Shown here piece after piece: positions 56,377 through 64,000 of a stretch of 64,000 nt of DNA. The stretch is taken from NCBI GenBank assembly GCA_040882255.1, contig JBBEBP010000011.1, forward strand, positions 1 to 64,000. The letters are read 5' to 3'. The notes under the pieces were generated by a model that saw only the letters and a program-made list of their open reading frames with translations, made no database searches and was not told the DNA's origin. The position numbers and the translations under genes were made by a program. Origin of the DNA: PWQG01 sp040882255 (GTDB taxonomy: Bacteria > Pseudomonadota > Gammaproteobacteria > Pseudomonadales > Pseudohongiellaceae). Position 1 is the first letter of the stretch, and each line of letters opens with the position of its first letter.

Positions 56377-57746
56377 GTTCCCCGTGGTGTGGTATCCGAT
56401 GTCGCGAGCCGCTCATGCCAACGCATTACGTGTTCACGCAGGACGCTGATGTTGATGCTGAGGTGTTTGCCGTCGGCCAGGACCCTGTTACCAGCGATCC
56501 AGACATCGGTCACCTGGTCGGAGCGGCTGCTGTAGACGAGCTGCGAAACCGGATTGTACACCGGCCAGGTGTTCAGCGTATCCAGGTTGACCGCGCAGAG
56601 GTCAGCCTGTTTGCCGGGCTCCAGCGAACCGATCCGGTCATCCAGGCCCATGGCACGGGCCCCGTTCAATGTTGCCATACGAAGGGCCTGGTGGGCCGGC
56701 AGGGCGCTGGCATCGCCACTGACTGCCTTGGCCAGCAGGGCGGCGGTCTGCATCTCCGCGAACAGGTCCAGGTCATTGTTGCTGGCGGCCCCGTCGGTGC
56801 CCAGCGCCACGTTGATGCCAGCGTCCTGCAGTCGCTGCACCTCGCAGAAACCGCTGGCCAGCTTGAGATTGGACTGCGGGCAATGCACTACGTGTGAACC
56901 GGTTTCGGCCAGCATGGTCACTTCCGTATCATTCAGTTGCGTGGCATGGACCGCCAGCAGTCGCGGCCCCGGCAGCCCGAGACTCTGCAGGCGCTGCAGG
57001 GGGCGTTGGCCGTTGTCGCGTACGGCATCGTCCACTTCCTGCGCCGTCTCGTGGATGTGCATGTGCACGGGAATGTCCAGCTCCTCGGCCAACATGATGA
57101 TCCGCCGCAGTGGGGCATCGGAAACCGTATAGGGGGCATGCGGGCCGAACGCCATGCTGATCAGCTGGCTGTTGCGGTATTCGTCATGCAGGCGGGTAGC
57201 CTTGCTGATGTAGTCATCGGCATCGCGGCCCCAGGCAGACGGAAAGTCAAATACCGGCGAGGCAAGCTGCACCCGAATGCCGGCCTGGGTGGCCGCCCGC
57301 GCCACGGCTTCGGGAAAGAAATACATGTCGGCAAAACAGGTGGTGCCGCCGCGCAGCATCTCTGCCATGGCGAGCTGGCTGCCATGTTGCACAAATTCCT
57401 CGCTGACCCATTCGCCCTCCAGCGGCCAGATATGATCCTGCAGCCAGGTATGCAGTGGCAGGTCGTCGGCGATACCCCGTAACAGCGTCATGCCGGCGTG
57501 GCCGTGCGCATTGATCAGCCCGGGAATCAACACCCGCCCTGGCAGTTCGATGATTTCCCCGGCCGGCAGAGTGCGGCCCTCGGCCTGCGGCACGATATCC
57601 ACAATGCGACCGCCACGGATCAGGACGCTGTGCTGCTCAAGCACATCGTCGGCCTCAGTGACCGGAATCACCCAGTCGGCGTGGAGAATGGTGTCGATGC
57701 CTTCGGCAGTGATGCTGTCGTGTCCGCTGGTGATCTCGCTGCTCAT
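56373..57746 (-). CDS. mtaD: 5-methylthioadenosine/S-adenosylhomocysteine deaminase
   Basis: 457 residues from ATG 57746; upstream open frame excluded. Amidohydrolase with the metal site GLINAHGHAGMTLLRG, MHIHETAQEVDDAV, LLAVHATQLND and LGTDGAASNNDLDLF. It deaminates methylthioadenosine to methylthioinosine, the substrate of the phosphorylase at 48 kb. Located next to ubiG as in Pseudomonas aeruginosa (PA3170), but mtnA is absent between it and gyrA. Confidence 0.92.
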   Translation of the reverse strand: MSSEITSGHDSITAEGIDTILHADWVIPVTEADDVLEQHSVLIRGGRIVDIVPQAEGRTLPAGEIIELPGRVLIPGLINAHGHAGMTLLRGIADDLPLHTWLQDHIWPLEGEWVSEEFVQHGSQLAMAEMLRGGTTCFADMYFFPEAVARAATQAGIRVQLASPVFDFPSAWGRDADDYISKATRLHDEYRNSQLISMAFGPHAPYTVSDAPLRRIIMLAEELDIPVHMHIHETAQEVDDAVRDNGQRPLQRLQSLGLPGPRLLAVHATQLNDTEVTMLAETGSHVVHCPQSNLKLASGFCEVQRLQDAGINVALGTDGAASNNDLDLFAEMQTAALLAKAVSGDASALPAHQALRMATLNGARAMGLDDRIGSLEPGKQADLCAVNLDTLNTWPVYNPVSQLVYSSRSDQVTDVWIAGNRVLADGKHLSINISVLREHVMRWHERLATSDTTPRGT

Positions 57747-57820
57747 GGGTGAACCCGGTTTCTGTTGCTGTGAATGACGGTGATGGTCGGAAAATGAAAA
57801 TCCGGCGCGCAACGGGCCGG

Positions 57821-57826
57821 ATTATA
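57821..57826 (-). promoter_or_regulatory. mtaD operon promoter (-10)
   Basis: A perfect TATAAT on the minus strand, about 75 bases before the mtaD ATG, in the gap to gyrA. The -35 is poor. Confidence 0.45.
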
Positions 57827-57856
57827 ACGAAAACGGCGGTTCCTGACGTCGCTTTG

Positions 57857-57865
57857 TGTTAAAAT
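57857..57865 (+). promoter_or_regulatory. Extended -10 promoter candidate for gyrA
   Basis: TGT followed by TAAAAT (57860-57865) on the plus strand, no clear -35. Its position back to back with the mtaD promoter leaves about 30 bases between the two -10 elements. Confidence 0.4.
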
Positions 57866-57886
57866 CAGTTGTTTATATCCAGGGTG

Positions 57887-57911
57887 ACTCCGGCGTGCGC
57901 AGGCCCGGAGT
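57887..57911 (+). other. Hairpin in the gyrA leader
   Basis: ACTCCGG (57887-57893) pairs with CCGGAGT (57905-57911), about 48 bases before the gyrA ATG. There is no T-run, so it is not a terminator; a role in mRNA stability is possible. Confidence 0.4.
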
Positions 57912-57958
57912 GAGTCCTGAATGTCCAGGGACGTCCAGAAAAAGGATCTGGTTACATT

Positions 57959-60529
57959 ATGACTGATTCAGCCAAGCAGGTATTGCCGGTCTCGCTGGAA
58001 AGCGAGATGCGGGAATCGTATCTGGCCTATGCCATGAGCGTCATTGTAGGCCGGGCGTTGCCCGATGTACGTGATGGCCTCAAGCCGGTGCACCGGCGTG
58101 TTTTTTTTGCCCAGAACGTGCTCAACAACGACTGGAACAAACCCTACAAGAAATCGGCCCGTGTGGTCGGTGACGTGATCGGTAAGTACCACCCCCACGG
58201 TGATTCGGCGGTTTACGACACCATCGTGCGAATGGCGCAGGATTTCTCGCTGCGCTACCCGCTGGTGGACGGCCAGGGCAACTTCGGTTCCATCGATGGT
58301 GATGCTGCGGCCGCCATGCGTTATACCGAGATCCGCATGGCCAAAATCGCTCACGACCTGATGGCCGATCTGGACAAGGAAACGGTCGATTTCTCGGACA
58401 ACTATGACGGCACCGAATCGATCCCCGATGTGTTCCCGACCCGTATACCCAACCTGCTGGTCAACGGCTCCTCCGGTATCGCGGTCGGCATGGCCACCAA
58501 CATACCGCCGCACAATATGACCGAGGTGGTCAACGGCTGTCTCGCGTTGCTGGATGACGAAGACATCACCATTGACGGGTTGATGGAGTACATCAGTGGT
58601 CCGGATTTCCCGACGGCGGCCATCATCAACGGCCGGGCGGGTATCGTGGAGGCCTACAGGACGGGGCGGGGCCGGATCTATCTGCGATCGCGGGCCGATA
58701 TCGAGGTTGACCCCAAGACATCCCGGGAAACCATCATCGTCACCGAGATTCCCTATCAGCTCAACAAGGCGCGGCTCATCGAGCGTATCGCCGAGCTGGT
58801 CAAGGAGAAGAAGCTGGAGGGGATTTCCGAACTGCGTGATGAGTCCGATAAGGACGGGCTGCGCATTGTCATCGAGCTGCGCCGCGGTGAAGTGGGCGAG
58901 GTGGTGCTGAACAATCTGTATGCACAAACCCAGATGCAGTCGGTGTTCGGCATCAATATGGTGGCTCTTGTCGATGGCCAGCCGCGCATCCTGAACCTGA
59001 AGGAAATCCTGGAGTGCTTCCTGCGGCACCGCCGCGAAGTGGTCACTCGCCGCACCCTCTACCTGCTGCGCAAGGCGCGGGAGCGTGGCCACATCCTGGA
59101 AGGTCTGGCCGTGGCACTGGCCAATATCGATGCGGTCATCGAGCTGATCAAGAGCTCGCCGACCTCGGCGGAGGCGAAGGAGAAGCTACTGGCGCGCAGC
59201 TGGAAATCCGACAGTGTGCTGGCCATGCTCGAGGAAAGCGGCGCCGACGCCTGTCGGCCGGACGAGCTGCCGGAGCAATTCGGTCTCAAGGGTAATGAGT
59301 ACTACCTGTCTCCGGCCCAGGCCCAGGCCATTCTGGATCTGCGCCTGCACCGCCTGACCGGACTGGAACATGAAAAGCTGATCAATGACTACCGCGAGCT
59401 GCTGCTGCAGATCGCCGACTATCTGGATATTCTGGGCAGTGATGAACGTCTGTTCCAGGTGATCCGCGAGGAACTGGAACAGATCCGCGACCAGTACGGG
59501 GACAATCGCCGTACCGAGATCGTCGGCTCGCAACTGGATCTGAATATGGAGGATCTGATCACCCAGGAAGAGCGTGTGGTGACGATCTCCCGGGGCGGTT
59601 ATGCCAAGTCCCAGCCCCTGTCCGACTACCAGGCGCAGAAACGCGGCGGCACGGGCAAGGCCGCCGCTTCGCTGAAAGATGAGGATGCCGTGCAGCATCT
59701 GTTGGTGGCCAACAGTCATGACACGCTGCTGTGTTTCAGCAGTGCCGGCAAAGTCTACTGGATTCGTGTGTTCAACATCCCGCTGGCTTCGCGTACCTCC
59801 CGGGGCAAGCCGATCGTCAACCTGTTGCCCCTGGAAGAAGGGGAGTGGATCACCAGTCTGCTGCCGGTCAACGAATACACCGAAGGCTACTTCATATTCA
59901 TGGCGACCCGTCGCGGCACCGTGAAGAAGACACCGCTGGAGAGCTTCTCGCGCCCGCGCAGCGTCGGCCTGCGGGCCATCGAGCTTGACGAGGACGACCG
60001 TCTGGTGGGCACCGCGCTGACTGATGGTCAGCAGGACATCATGCTGTTCAGCAGCAGCGGCAAGGTGATCCGCTTCCGGGAAACCGATGTGCGCGCCATG
60101 GGCCGCACGGCGCGTGGGGTACGCGGTATCCGGCTGGCAAAAGGTCACGAGATGATTTCCCTGATTCTGCCGCAGGAAGCGCATCAGGTGCTCACTGTTA
60201 GTGAGCACGGTTATGGCAAGCGCACCGACACGGCCGAATTTCCGCGGTATGGCCGTGGTGGCCAGGGCGTGATCGGCATGCAGACCAGTGACCGTAACGG
60301 CAATCTGGTGGGCGCTGTGCAGGTGGCTGATGGCGAGGAGATCATGTTGATATCTGATCGTGGCACGCTGGTGCGCACCCGCGTTGACGAAGTGTCCGTG
60401 CTGAGCCGCAATACCCAGGGTGTGCGTCTGATCCGGCTCAAGGGCGGTGAACGTCTGGTGGGTCTGGCAGAGGTCGCTGAACCGGAAGAAGACGGCGCAG
60501 AGGGTGAGGTCGACGGAACTGATGAGTGA
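57959..60529 (+). CDS. gyrA: DNA gyrase subunit A
   Basis: 856 residues. Breakage-reunion subunit with catalytic Tyr122 in [11 protein letters not shown]. The quinolone-resistance region reads [17 protein letters not shown] with Ser83 and Asp87, the quinolone-sensitive types. A GyrA-box-like QKRGGTGK opens the C-terminal DNA-wrapping domain, and an acidic tail ([16 protein letters not shown]) ends the protein. Its stop overlaps the pheA start by eight bases. Confidence 0.97.
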   Translation: MTDSAKQVLPVSLESEMRESYLAYAMSVIVGRALPDVRDGLKPVHRRVFFAQNVLNNDWNKPYKKSARVVGDVIGKYHPHGDSAVYDTIVRMAQDFSLRYPLVDGQGNFGSIDGDAAAAMRYTEIRMAKIAHDLMADLDKETVDFSDNYDGTESIPDVFPTRIPNLLVNGSSGIAVGMATNIPPHNMTEVVNGCLALLDDEDITIDGLMEYISGPDFPTAAIINGRAGIVEAYRTGRGRIYLRSRADIEVDPKTSRETIIVTEIPYQLNKARLIERIAELVKEKKLEGISELRDESDKDGLRIVIELRRGEVGEVVLNNLYAQTQMQSVFGINMVALVDGQPRILNLKEILECFLRHRREVVTRRTLYLLRKARERGHILEGLAVALANIDAVIELIKSSPTSAEAKEKLLARSWKSDSVLAMLEESGADACRPDELPEQFGLKGNEYYLSPAQAQAILDLRLHRLTGLEHEKLINDYRELLLQIADYLDILGSDERLFQVIREELEQIRDQYGDNRRTEIVGSQLDLNMEDLITQEERVVTISRGGYAKSQPLSDYQAQKRGGTGKAAASLKDEDAVQHLLVANSHDTLLCFSSAGKVYWIRVFNIPLASRTSRGKPIVNLLPLEEGEWITSLLPVNEYTEGYFIFMATRRGTVKKTPLESFSRPRSVGLRAIELDEDDRLVGTALTDGQQDIMLFSSSGKVIRFRETDVRAMGRTARGVRGIRLAKGHEMISLILPQEAHQVLTVSEHGYGKRTDTAEFPRYGRGGQGVIGMQTSDRNGNLVGAVQVADGEEIMLISDRGTLVRTRVDEVSVLSRNTQGVRLIRLKGGERLVGLAEVAEPEEDGAEGEVDGTDE

Positions 60530-61385
60530 TGCGCCGGTGACCGTCGCCTACCTCGGGCCTTCGGGGACTTTCTCCGAGCTGGCCGTGGATCGGTATTTTG
60601 GTCCGGTTGTGGAGAAACGGCCAGTCACGGGTATCGATGATGTATTCCACGCGGTGGAGCAGGGCGAGGCGCAACACGGCGTGGTGCCGGTGGAGAACTC
60701 CACGGAAGGTGCAGTGACCATCACGCAGGAGTGCCTGATCGATACACGGTTGAGCATCTGCGGCGAGGTCTATCTGCCTATCATGCAGCACCTGCTGGTG
60801 GCGGACCGGACTCGGCAGACGCCGGTACGGCGGATCGTTTCACACCGTCAGTCGCTGGCCCAGTGCAGGCACTGGCTGCGGGAGCACTACCCGGATGTCG
60901 AACAGGTGGCTGTCAGCAGTAATGCGGAGGCAGCGCGCATGGCAGCTGCTGATGCCGGTGTCGGTGCAATCGCAGGGAATCATGCGGCGGAACGATTCGG
61001 CCTGGAGGTGCTGCACAGTGGCATCCAGGACCGCAGCAACAATACCACGCGGTTTCTGGTGCTGGGCTACGAGCCGGCAAAGCCTACCGGCAAGGACAAA
61101 AGTTCGATCCTGGTGTACACGGAGAATCGACCCGGTTCGTTGCTGCGTGTCCTGGAGCCTTTTGACCGCCATCAGGTCAGCCTGACGAAGATCGAGACAC
61201 GTCCGTCCCGCGACGGAATCTGGGCTTATGTGTTCTTCATTGATTTCGAGGGACACCTGGATGACGGGGCCGTCCGCGACGTGTTTGCCGAACTGGAAAA
61301 TCGCACCATCAAGATTCATTTTCTTGGTTCCTATGCCATGGCGGATAGTGAGCCGGGAGCCCGAACCGCGTCGGATGCCCGGTAA
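60522..61385 (+). CDS. pheA: Monofunctional prephenate dehydratase
   Basis: 287 residues from ATG 60522, which overlaps the gyrA end by eight bases. Prephenate dehydratase domain ([40 protein letters not shown], and the active-site Thr in [10 protein letters not shown]) followed by an ACT domain ([27 protein letters not shown]) for phenylalanine feedback. The N-terminal chorismate mutase found in the E. coli and Pseudomonas P-protein is absent. It converts prephenate to phenylpyruvate. Confidence 0.94.
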   Translation: MSDAPVTVAYLGPSGTFSELAVDRYFGPVVEKRPVTGIDDVFHAVEQGEAQHGVVPVENSTEGAVTITQECLIDTRLSICGEVYLPIMQHLLVADRTRQTPVRRIVSHRQSLAQCRHWLREHYPDVEQVAVSSNAEAARMAAADAGVGAIAGNHAAERFGLEVLHSGIQDRSNNTTRFLVLGYEPAKPTGKDKSSILVYTENRPGSLLRVLEPFDRHQVSLTKIETRPSRDGIWAYVFFIDFEGHLDDGAVRDVFAELENRTIKIHFLGSYAMADSEPGARTASDAR

Positions 61386-61388
61386 CTG

Positions 61389-63626
61389 ATGAAAAAATTG
61401 CCTGACACACTGCTGATCGTCGGACTCGGCCTGATGGGCGGGTCGGTGGCCCGTGCGGTACGCGCCCGGGGCCTGTGCCGGCGCATACTGGCTTGCGACC
61501 GGGATGCTGCGGGCCTGGCCGCAGCCATTGATGCCGGCGTGATCGACGAGGGGGGAAGCGACCTGGCGGCACTGGCCGGTGAGGCGGATCTCGTGCTGAT
61601 TGCGGTGCCGGTGCTATCGGTCGGTGCCGTATTGCGTGTGGTGGTAGAGTACGGGCGTCCGGAAGTGGTCATCACCGACGTGGCCAGCGTCAAGGGGCAG
61701 GTGTCCCGGGAAGCTGTCGAGGTGCTGGGTCCGATGGCTCCCCGGTTTGTGCCGGGACACCCGATTGCCGGCTCCGAGGAGAGTGGTTTCAATGCAGCCC
61801 GCGACGGTCTTTTTCAACAGCGCAAGGTGATCATCACTCCCGGCGCGGATACCGACGCCGATGCGGTGCGCAGGGTCACCGCCTTCTGGCATGCACTGGG
61901 CGCCGATGTGCACGGTATGAGTGTGACACGGCACGATGCTGTGTTGGCCGCCACCAGTCACCTGCCACACCTTCTTGCGTATACGCTGATCAACACCCTG
62001 GCGCGGAGTGCCGGAAACACTGGTCAGGAGGAGACCCGGCAGGTCTTTGATTACGCCGCTGGCGGTTTCGCCGGTTTTACCCGCATCGCCTCCAGTGATC
62101 CAACCATGTGGCGGGATATTTTCCTGTCCAACGGTCCGGCCACCCTGAACGTGCTGGACCGTTTCCGCGACGAGCTGGATCGTATGCGCGAGCACATCCG
62201 GACCGGGAAAGGGGACGCGTTACAGCAGTATTTCAGCCGGGCCAGGCAGGCCCGGGATCATTTCATTCGCCGCTTCGAGGCGACAGGAGAGACAGGCAAC
62301 GTCATGCATTCAGCCCGCGTGGATTATGTGGCCGGCCCCGGCGGCTGCGTTACCGGTGATTGCCGAGTACCCGGCGATAAATCCATTTCCCATCGTTCCA
62401 TCATGTTTGGCGCGCTTGCAGAGGGTGTCACGAAAATCAGTGGCTTTCTGGAGGGAGAGGACTCACTCCACACCCTGCAGGCATTCCGTGACATGGGCGT
62501 ACCCATCGTAGGCCCGGAAGAGGGCGAAGTAACAGTATATGGCGTTGGAATGCACGGCCTTGCGGCACCGCGCGAAGCGATCTGGCTGGGCAACTCCGGA
62601 ACGGCCATGCGGTTGCTTACCGGTCTGTTGGCCGCACAATCCTTCGATTCGGAGTTGACCGGGGATGCCTCGCTGTCGGCCCGGCCGATGGAGCGGGTGG
62701 CCGGGCCGCTGCGCCGCATGGGTGCCAGTATCGATACCGCAGAGGGCGGGCGTCCTCCATTGCGCATCCATGGCAGCGGGCTGACCGGCATCCGCTACGA
62801 GATGCCCATGGCCAGCGCCCAGGTCAAATCCTGCCTGCTGCTGGCCGGGTTGTATGCGGACGGGGAGACGACGGTGGTGGAACCCGAGCCCTGCCGGGAT
62901 CACACCGAGCGGATGCTGCGCGGTTTCGGCTGTCGGGTGGAAAAGAGTGACGACGGGCGCACCACCAGTCTGCGGGGCGATCAGTCATTACAGGCGGCGG
63001 ATATTGATGTGCCGGCTGATATCTCCTCGGCGGCATTTTTCATGGTGGCCGCCTCCATCGCGCCGGGCTCCGACCTGCTTTTGCGGCACGTGGGAGTCAA
63101 CCCGACCCGTACCGGCATCATTGATCTGCTGCGCCTGATGGGCGCGGACATCACGCTGGAGAATGAGCACGAAGCGGGCGGTGAGCCGGTGGCCGACGTT
63201 CGCGTGCGCCATGCGGCATTGCACGGCATCGAGGTGCCGGGACATCTGATACCGCTGGCCATCGACGAGTTCCCGGTCCTGTTCGTGGCGGCAGCCTGCG
63301 CCAGCGGTGACACGGTGCTGCATGGTGCCGAAGAGCTGCGGGTCAAGGAGACCGACCGCATCCAGGTCATGGCGGACGGGTTGACGGCACTGGGCGTGTC
63401 GCTGGAAACCCACGACGACGGCATCCGCATCAGTGGCGGCAAGATTGGTGGTGGAGAGGTCGACAGCGCCGGTGACCATCGTGTGGCCATGTCATTTGCG
63501 GTCGCGTCGCTGGTCGCCACAGACCGTATTGTGATCCGTGACTGCGCCAATGTGGCCACGTCGTTTCCCGGCTTTGTGCCGCTGGCCGGCCGTGTCGGCC
63601 TGACCATACAGACACGGGAGGCCTGA
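61389..63626 (+). CDS. tyrA-aroA: Fused prephenate dehydrogenase / EPSP synthase
   Basis: 745 residues. The first 300 are the NAD(P)-binding TyrA part with LIVGLGLMGGSVARAVRARG and GHPIAGSEESGFNAA. After a short linker the AroA part starts near residue 317 with GGCVTGDCRVPGDKSISHRS and includes LGNSGTAMRLLTGL, SAQVKSCLLLAGLY and RVKETDRIQVMADGL. The fusion is known from Pseudomonas. It joins a step before chorismate to one after it. It starts 3 bases after pheA. Confidence 0.96.
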   Translation: MKKLPDTLLIVGLGLMGGSVARAVRARGLCRRILACDRDAAGLAAAIDAGVIDEGGSDLAALAGEADLVLIAVPVLSVGAVLRVVVEYGRPEVVITDVASVKGQVSREAVEVLGPMAPRFVPGHPIAGSEESGFNAARDGLFQQRKVIITPGADTDADAVRRVTAFWHALGADVHGMSVTRHDAVLAATSHLPHLLAYTLINTLARSAGNTGQEETRQVFDYAAGGFAGFTRIASSDPTMWRDIFLSNGPATLNVLDRFRDELDRMREHIRTGKGDALQQYFSRARQARDHFIRRFEATGETGNVMHSARVDYVAGPGGCVTGDCRVPGDKSISHRSIMFGALAEGVTKISGFLEGEDSLHTLQAFRDMGVPIVGPEEGEVTVYGVGMHGLAAPREAIWLGNSGTAMRLLTGLLAAQSFDSELTGDASLSARPMERVAGPLRRMGASIDTAEGGRPPLRIHGSGLTGIRYEMPMASAQVKSCLLLAGLYADGETTVVEPEPCRDHTERMLRGFGCRVEKSDDGRTTSLRGDQSLQAADIDVPADISSAAFFMVAASIAPGSDLLLRHVGVNPTRTGIIDLLRLMGADITLENEHEAGGEPVADVRVRHAALHGIEVPGHLIPLAIDEFPVLFVAAACASGDTVLHGAEELRVKETDRIQVMADGLTALGVSLETHDDGIRISGGKIGGGEVDSAGDHRVAMSFAVASLVATDRIVIRDCANVATSFPGFVPLAGRVGLTIQTREA

Positions 63627-63629
63627 GCG

Positions 63630-64000
63630 ATGACGATACCGGTGATCACCATCGACGGACCCGGCGGGGCCGGCAAAGGCACGGTCAGTGCCCTGGTGGC
63701 GGAAACGCTGGGCTGGCACTATCTGGACAGCGGCGCCATGTACCGGGTGCTGGCGCTGGCCGCGCTGCGCACCGGCGTGGAACTGAACGATGGCGGTGCG
63801 GTGGCCGCGCTGGCACCATCGCTGCCCCTGCGTTTCGACACCTCCGGTGCCGTGTTGCTGGATGGCGAGGATGTGGCCGGCATCATGCGCGGCGAGGACT
63901 GCGGTGAAGCGGCCTCCATGATCGCCGGCAACGCTGCGGTGCGCGAGGCGCTTCTGCAGCGTCAACGTGATTTTCGGCAGCCGCCCGGTCTGGTGGCGGA
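63630..64000 (+). CDS. cmk: Cytidylate kinase (cut by window end)
   Basis: The first 123 residues are visible, open to the last base. P-loop ITIDGPGGAGKGTVSALVAE and LDSGAMYRVLALAAL are those of CMP kinase, which phosphorylates CMP and dCMP. GGGAGG lies 8 bases before the ATG. The same order tyrA/aroA-cmk occurs in Pseudomonas, where rpsA follows. Confidence 0.95.
   Translation, partial: MTIPVITIDGPGGAGKGTVSALVAETLGWHYLDSGAMYRVLALAALRTGVELNDGGAVAALAPSLPLRFDTSGAVLLDGEDVAGIMRGEDCGEAASMIAGNAAVREALLQRQRDFRQPPGLVA

Noticed and set aside
58100..58110. Run of eight T in gyrA as a frameshift or terminator
   Set aside because: The frame continues normally through it with conserved GyrA sequence (RVFFAQNVL) and no hairpin precedes it.

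Overview
The window is about 64 kb of high-GC, gene-dense chromosome from a free-living gammaproteobacterium outside the Enterobacterales. This placement rests on a 13-gene nuo operon with fused nuoCD, the ppiB-lpxH / glnS-cysS divergon, the mtaD-ubiG-mupP-yciK block next to gyrA, and a tyrA-aroA fusion followed by cmk. These arrangements resemble Pseudomonas and its relatives, but serC, hisC and the chorismate-mutase half of pheA are missing here. No phage, insertion sequence, integrase or CRISPR array was seen.

Layout. 0-5 kb: the end of a large secreted plant-type leucine-rich-repeat protein and two tandem LuxR-type regulators. 5-12 kb: a Tat-exported VOC protein, a YghU-like glutathione transferase, a 50-residue DUF3096 membrane protein, a NosR-like flavin/iron-sulfur membrane protein, a transglutaminase-like protein, and a PAS-PAS-GGDEF gene broken by one TGA codon. 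11.8-26.6 kb: the complete complex I operon, read leftward from nuoA to nuoN. 26.6-36.2 kb: an accessory stretch with a toastrack-like gene remnant, an ATP-grasp ligase coupled to an S15/CocE hydrolase, yaeQ, an isoquinoline/aldehyde-oxidoreductase-type molybdoenzyme pair, an antiporter N-terminal remnant, a DksA/TraR protein, a lipid kinase, a four-helix protein and a frameshifted secreted protein. 36.2-44.4 kb: acnB, a DUF1289 gene, lpxH-ppiB, glnS, cysS and three tRNA genes (Pro-TGG, His-GTG, Arg-TCT) behind a strong promoter. 44.4-48.7 kb: a 662-residue protein with a papain-like Cys/His/Asn pattern, a second ATP-grasp protein, and methylthioinosine phosphorylase. 48.7-49.1 kb: two large nested palindromes. 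49.1-64 kb: yciI, yciO, trpS (with an iron-sulfur cysteine motif), scpA-scpB-rluB, then yciK-mupP-ubiG-mtaD reading leftward and gyrA-pheA-tyrA/aroA-cmk reading rightward.

How the genes work together. Complex I, aconitase B and the molybdoenzyme serve respiration and central metabolism. mtaD and the phosphorylase make up the deaminating methylthioadenosine salvage route described in Pseudomonas aeruginosa. mupP belongs to murein recycling and ubiG to ubiquinone synthesis, ubiquinone being a complex I substrate. pheA, tyrA and aroA serve aromatic amino-acid synthesis.

The most novel-looking material is the pair of ATP-grasp loci. Each places a 434-residue ATP-grasp ligase beside an amide-hydrolase-like protein (S15 serine hydrolase at 27-30 kb, papain-like at 44-48 kb). 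This suggests two uncharacterised amide-bond-forming or peptide-modifying systems. Their substrates cannot be read from the sequence.
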